DNA from: Chloroflexota bacterium
Lineage (GTDB): Bacteria; Chloroflexota; Anaerolineae; J102
Length of the DNA: 44,343 nt
NCBI GenBank assembly: GCA_013152585.1
Contig: JAADGC010000097.1
Span: 1 to 44,343, forward strand
Direction: 5' to 3'
Positions 42,132 to 44,343 of the stretch are shown here, piece by piece (positions within the stretch are counted from its first letter, which is position 1; every line of letters starts with the position of its first letter). The notes under the pieces are model-generated. The model was not told the origin of the DNA. It worked only from the letters and a program-made list of their open reading frames with translations, and did not search any database. The position numbers and the translations under genes are program-made.

Positions 42132-42815
42132 CTACGAGGAATGACAGAAGAGCTTTCGCAAAAGCCACAGCACCAGGACAACGCTCAGCGTGGCCAGGCC
42201 GCCGACGACATAAGGACGTTGCTCCGCGGGCACGTATTCGGCAAAGATGTCCTGGGCCAAACGCAGGGTGACTTCCAGCTCGCTGGGCGGGTTGATCTCG
42301 GGCGTGGGTGCCGGCTGGGGCGCCGCCGCTCCCGGTGCCTCTGGCGTTGGCTGGGGAGGCGCTGCGGGCTGCTGACGGGCCAGTATGATGCGGTCCAGGC
42401 TTTCCAGTCCCTGGCGCAAAATAGATTTGGCCGAGGTCTCCACCAGGCGCTGTCCCACACTGGCAATACGGCCACCAACGTCCCCGGTTCCCTGATAGCT
42501 GAGCACCGTCTTGGCGTCTTCAACTTCAGTCAGCACCACATCTCCCCCCCCGCGTACAAATCCGGCCGGCCCCCGACCTTCGACTTCCATGCGAAAACTT
42601 TCCTGGTCTTTGAGATCGATCAAGCTTACGACTCCCTTAAATCGGCCCTGCACCGGTCCCACGCGTACGTTCAGCACGCCCTCAAAGCTATTGTCGCCGA
42701 CTTTGTCGAGTCGTTCGGTGCCAGGCAGCATTTTTGCCAGCACTTCCGGGTCCATGAGCGCGTCCCAGACCTCTGTGCGGGGTGCTGCAAAGGTGTAACT
42801 TCCACTTAATTCCAC
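42132..42815 (-). CDS. coxG: CoxG-like SRPBCC protein with C-terminal membrane anchor
   Basis: 227 residues. The N-terminal SRPBCC/START-like fold has the CoxG pattern: SGSYTFAAPRTEVWDALMDP, LAKMLPGTERL, and TVLSYQGTGDVGGRIASVGQRLV. A Pro/Ala linker (about 150-175) follows, then a C-terminal helix VVGGLATLSVVLVLWLLRKLF that would anchor it. CoxG proteins tether CO dehydrogenase-type enzymes to the membrane and are reported to carry quinone for electron transfer. Here it would link the Cox-type enzyme to respiration. GTG start with AGGAG 8 bases upstream. Confidence 0.88.
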   Translation of the reverse strand: MELSGSYTFAAPRTEVWDALMDPEVLAKMLPGTERLDKVGDNSFEGVLNVRVGPVQGRFKGVVSLIDLKDQESFRMEVEGRGPAGFVRGGGDVVLTEVEDAKTVLSYQGTGDVGGRIASVGQRLVETSAKSILRQGLESLDRIILARQQPAAPPQPTPEAPGAAAPQPAPTPEINPPSELEVTLRLAQDIFAEYVPAEQRPYVVGGLATLSVVLVLWLLRKLFCHSS

Positions 42816-42868
42816 GGGTCTACTCCTTTAATGAGAGATGCGTTTGGATCACGAGAAGGTGAGTTTTC

Positions 42869-42897
42869 ATTGTAGCACCCAGGGATTGCCTCGGCAA
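42869..42897 (-). promoter_or_regulatory. Promoter of the CoxG-like gene
   Basis: On the minus strand: TTGCCG (42897-42892), 17-base spacer, TACAAT (42874-42869), about 55 bases before the GTG start. Confidence 0.5.
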
Positions 42898-42923
42898 GTC
42901 TCTGCCAATCGGTGCCGCCAATC

Positions 42924-42953
42924 TTGACACTTTCTGAGTTCACTCCTTATACT
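42924..42953 (+). promoter_or_regulatory. Promoter of the thiolase-like gene
   Basis: TTGACA (42924-42929), 18-base spacer, TATACT (42948-42953), about 56 bases before ATG 43009. The -35 is consensus. It is divergent from the CoxG-like promoter, whose -35 is only 27 bases away, so the two may be co-regulated. Confidence 0.65.
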
Positions 42954-43008
42954 CTTCTCGTTCGGTATTGGTTTCGTTCTTAACACATTGCAGAACTGGA
43001 GACAAGCC

Positions 43009-44154
43009 ATGAGACCTGTTAGCATTGTTGGCACGGGCCGACTCCCGGTCCAAAAAAGCTGTGACAAGTCACTTCGGGAAATGGGCGCAGCGGTCGTGCA
43101 CCTGGCCATGAGGGATGCCGAAGTAACGGAGGTGGATGCGTTGTTCCTGGGCAACATGCTCAGTGACGAATTGCAGGGGCAAAAACATGTTGGGGCTTTG
43201 ATTGCTGATGAGGCCGGGTTGAGAGGGATTGAGGCCCTGGATGTGCGGGCCGCCACCGCCACAGGGGCGGCGGCTCTGCGTCTGGCCTATCTGGCAGTCG
43301 CCAGTGAGCAGGCCGATTTGGCGCTCGCCGTAGGCGTGGAAAGGATGAGCGATGGCGTGCCCACGTCGGTGCTGGCAAAAGCTTTAGACGCCGAGCGGGA
43401 AGTGGTGAACGGGGCCACCCTGATCGGCCAAAATGCGGAGCTGATGCGGCTGTACAGGAAAAAATACCATGTGCCCGCAGATGCCTTTGTCAATTTCAGC
43501 CTGAATGCGCATAACAATGCCCACAATAATCCCTATGCTTTGTTCAAGGACAAAGTTGTCACCCGCGAGGATATACTGAACTCGCGCGTTGTTAGCTATC
43601 CCTTGCGGCTGTTCGACTGCTCGCCCATATGTGATGGTGCTGCTGCCGTTTTACTGGCCCCCACGGCGCAAGCACGCTCATTGAGCCACCATCCTGTGCG
43701 CATTCTGGCTTCCGGCGTCGCCACCGATCGTTTTCGCATGAGTGACCGCAAAGATCCGCTTTTCCTGGCCGCTTCCCATCATTCGGCACTCAAGGCATTC
43801 AGAGCTGCCAACGTGCATCGGGACGACATCGATTTCTTTGAGCTACACGATGCCTTCAGCATTATGGCCTGCATGATCCTGGAGGCGGTGGGCTATGCTT
43901 CGCCGGGGGAGGGCTGGCGACTGGCTGCGGACATGGAGATCAGTCACGCTGGCAAGATTCCCATCACCACACTGGGCGGCCTCAAGGCGCGGGGACATCC
44001 TATCGGCGCGACGGCTCTGTATCAAGCTTGCGAGATCGTGTCGCAGCTCACAGGGTGCGCCGGCCCCAATTCATTGATCTCTCCGGAAATTGCCATGATG
44101 CAGAGTGTCGGTGGCGTCGGCACCACCGTTATCACGCACATTTTCGCGCTTTAA
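43009..44154 (+). CDS. Thiolase-like protein lacking the nucleophilic cysteine
   Basis: 381 residues, closest to SCP-x/archaeal acetoacetyl-CoA thiolase-type proteins. Conserved: LALAVGVERMSD, the HDAF loop in FELHDAFSIMA, GGLKARGHPIGATALYQ, and the final VGGVGTTVITHI. The usual AACASG nucleophile motif reads AATATG, with T83 where Cys is expected and T85 for Ser. The standard acyl-enzyme step would be lost, so it may be a non-catalytic scaffold, act in a different reaction, or be decaying. ATG 43009 follows GGAGA by 6 bases; an upstream TTG (42988) is not needed. No DUF35 Zn-ribbon partner is seen within the window. Confidence 0.85.
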   Translation: MRPVSIVGTGRLPVQKSCDKSLREMGAAVVHLAMRDAEVTEVDALFLGNMLSDELQGQKHVGALIADEAGLRGIEALDVRAATATGAAALRLAYLAVASEQADLALAVGVERMSDGVPTSVLAKALDAEREVVNGATLIGQNAELMRLYRKKYHVPADAFVNFSLNAHNNAHNNPYALFKDKVVTREDILNSRVVSYPLRLFDCSPICDGAAAVLLAPTAQARSLSHHPVRILASGVATDRFRMSDRKDPLFLAASHHSALKAFRAANVHRDDIDFFELHDAFSIMACMILEAVGYASPGEGWRLAADMEISHAGKIPITTLGGLKARGHPIGATALYQACEIVSQLTGCAGPNSLISPEIAMMQSVGGVGTTVITHIFAL

Positions 44155-44343
44155 GGGGGAAGAGAAAGACATGCTCTTCGCGTAGTCAATTGTCTATACA
44201 CATCCGCTATCTCCATTTATCTCAAAAATCCAACAAAACCCTCCCCAACCCCCAACCGTGACACCAAAATAGCCATCGACAAGCCAATTCCAGTAAAAAA
44301 TCCCGCCCTAACGCTTACTATTAACCTTTTAGTGCCGGATAAC
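44155..44343. other. Intergenic tail of the window
   Basis: 189 bases after the thiolase-like gene. AT-richer than the genes; no gene, hairpin or promoter that I can support. Confidence 0.5.

Overview
The window reads as a piece of a high-GC bacterial chromosome, most likely from a Chloroflexota lineage (Anaerolineae/Caldilineae-like). This rests on gene content, not on a marker gene: very large secreted multidomain proteins with threonine-proline linkers, PPC domains and YVTN propellers, recurrent Y-x-P-L-I motifs, a type-2 malate dehydrogenase, a YqhQ-type protein, CoxL-type molybdo-hydroxylases, and many short palindromic intergenic repeats. No rRNA, tRNA, CRISPR array, integrase or transposase was seen.

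Layout. 1-1407 is the 3' part of mercuric reductase. 1833-8247 holds two secreted proteins: one made of six ~100-residue repeats, and one with lamin-tail, papain-like, calcium-repeat, VWA and amidotransferase-like regions. 8373-9395 is an atypical 2-hydroxyacid dehydrogenase. 9443-12842 (minus) has an SH3 membrane protein, a PstS-like lipoprotein, an M20 amidohydrolase and a rhomboid protease. 13041-16826 (plus) is housekeeping: yqhQ, mdh with a strong terminator, then era and rnhB overlapping.

17430-30406 is dominated by two tandem paralogous surface proteins. The second has an inserted stalk of about 2,000 residues made of repeats. It is split into two frames at 27160-27170 by what looks like the loss of one G. 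30635-32080 is a small operon (NifX-like His-rich protein, methyltransferase, OsmC). A Crp/Fnr regulator follows at 32517-33263.

33343-42815 (minus) is the most interesting metabolic block: coxG-like, fdrA, DUF1116 (YlbE-like), a tandem-domain cyclase-family hydrolase, then FAD, [2Fe-2S] and molybdopterin subunits of a xanthine dehydrogenase/CoxLMS-type enzyme. Its large subunit has PYRGAGR, so it is not a canonical form I CO dehydrogenase. The gene set suggests hydroxylation of an N-containing compound, hydrolytic opening, and carbamoyl transfer by FdrA/DUF1116; this is inference. Good sigma70-like promoters lie before coxG-like, before fdrA, and before the divergent thiolase-like gene at 43009-44154, whose nucleophilic Cys is replaced by Thr.

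Intergenic DNA is rich in structure: three families of dispersed repeats (about 75-100 bp, two copies each here) and several perfect hairpins. Long antisense reading frames opposite the repeat proteins and the Cox genes were judged to be shadows.
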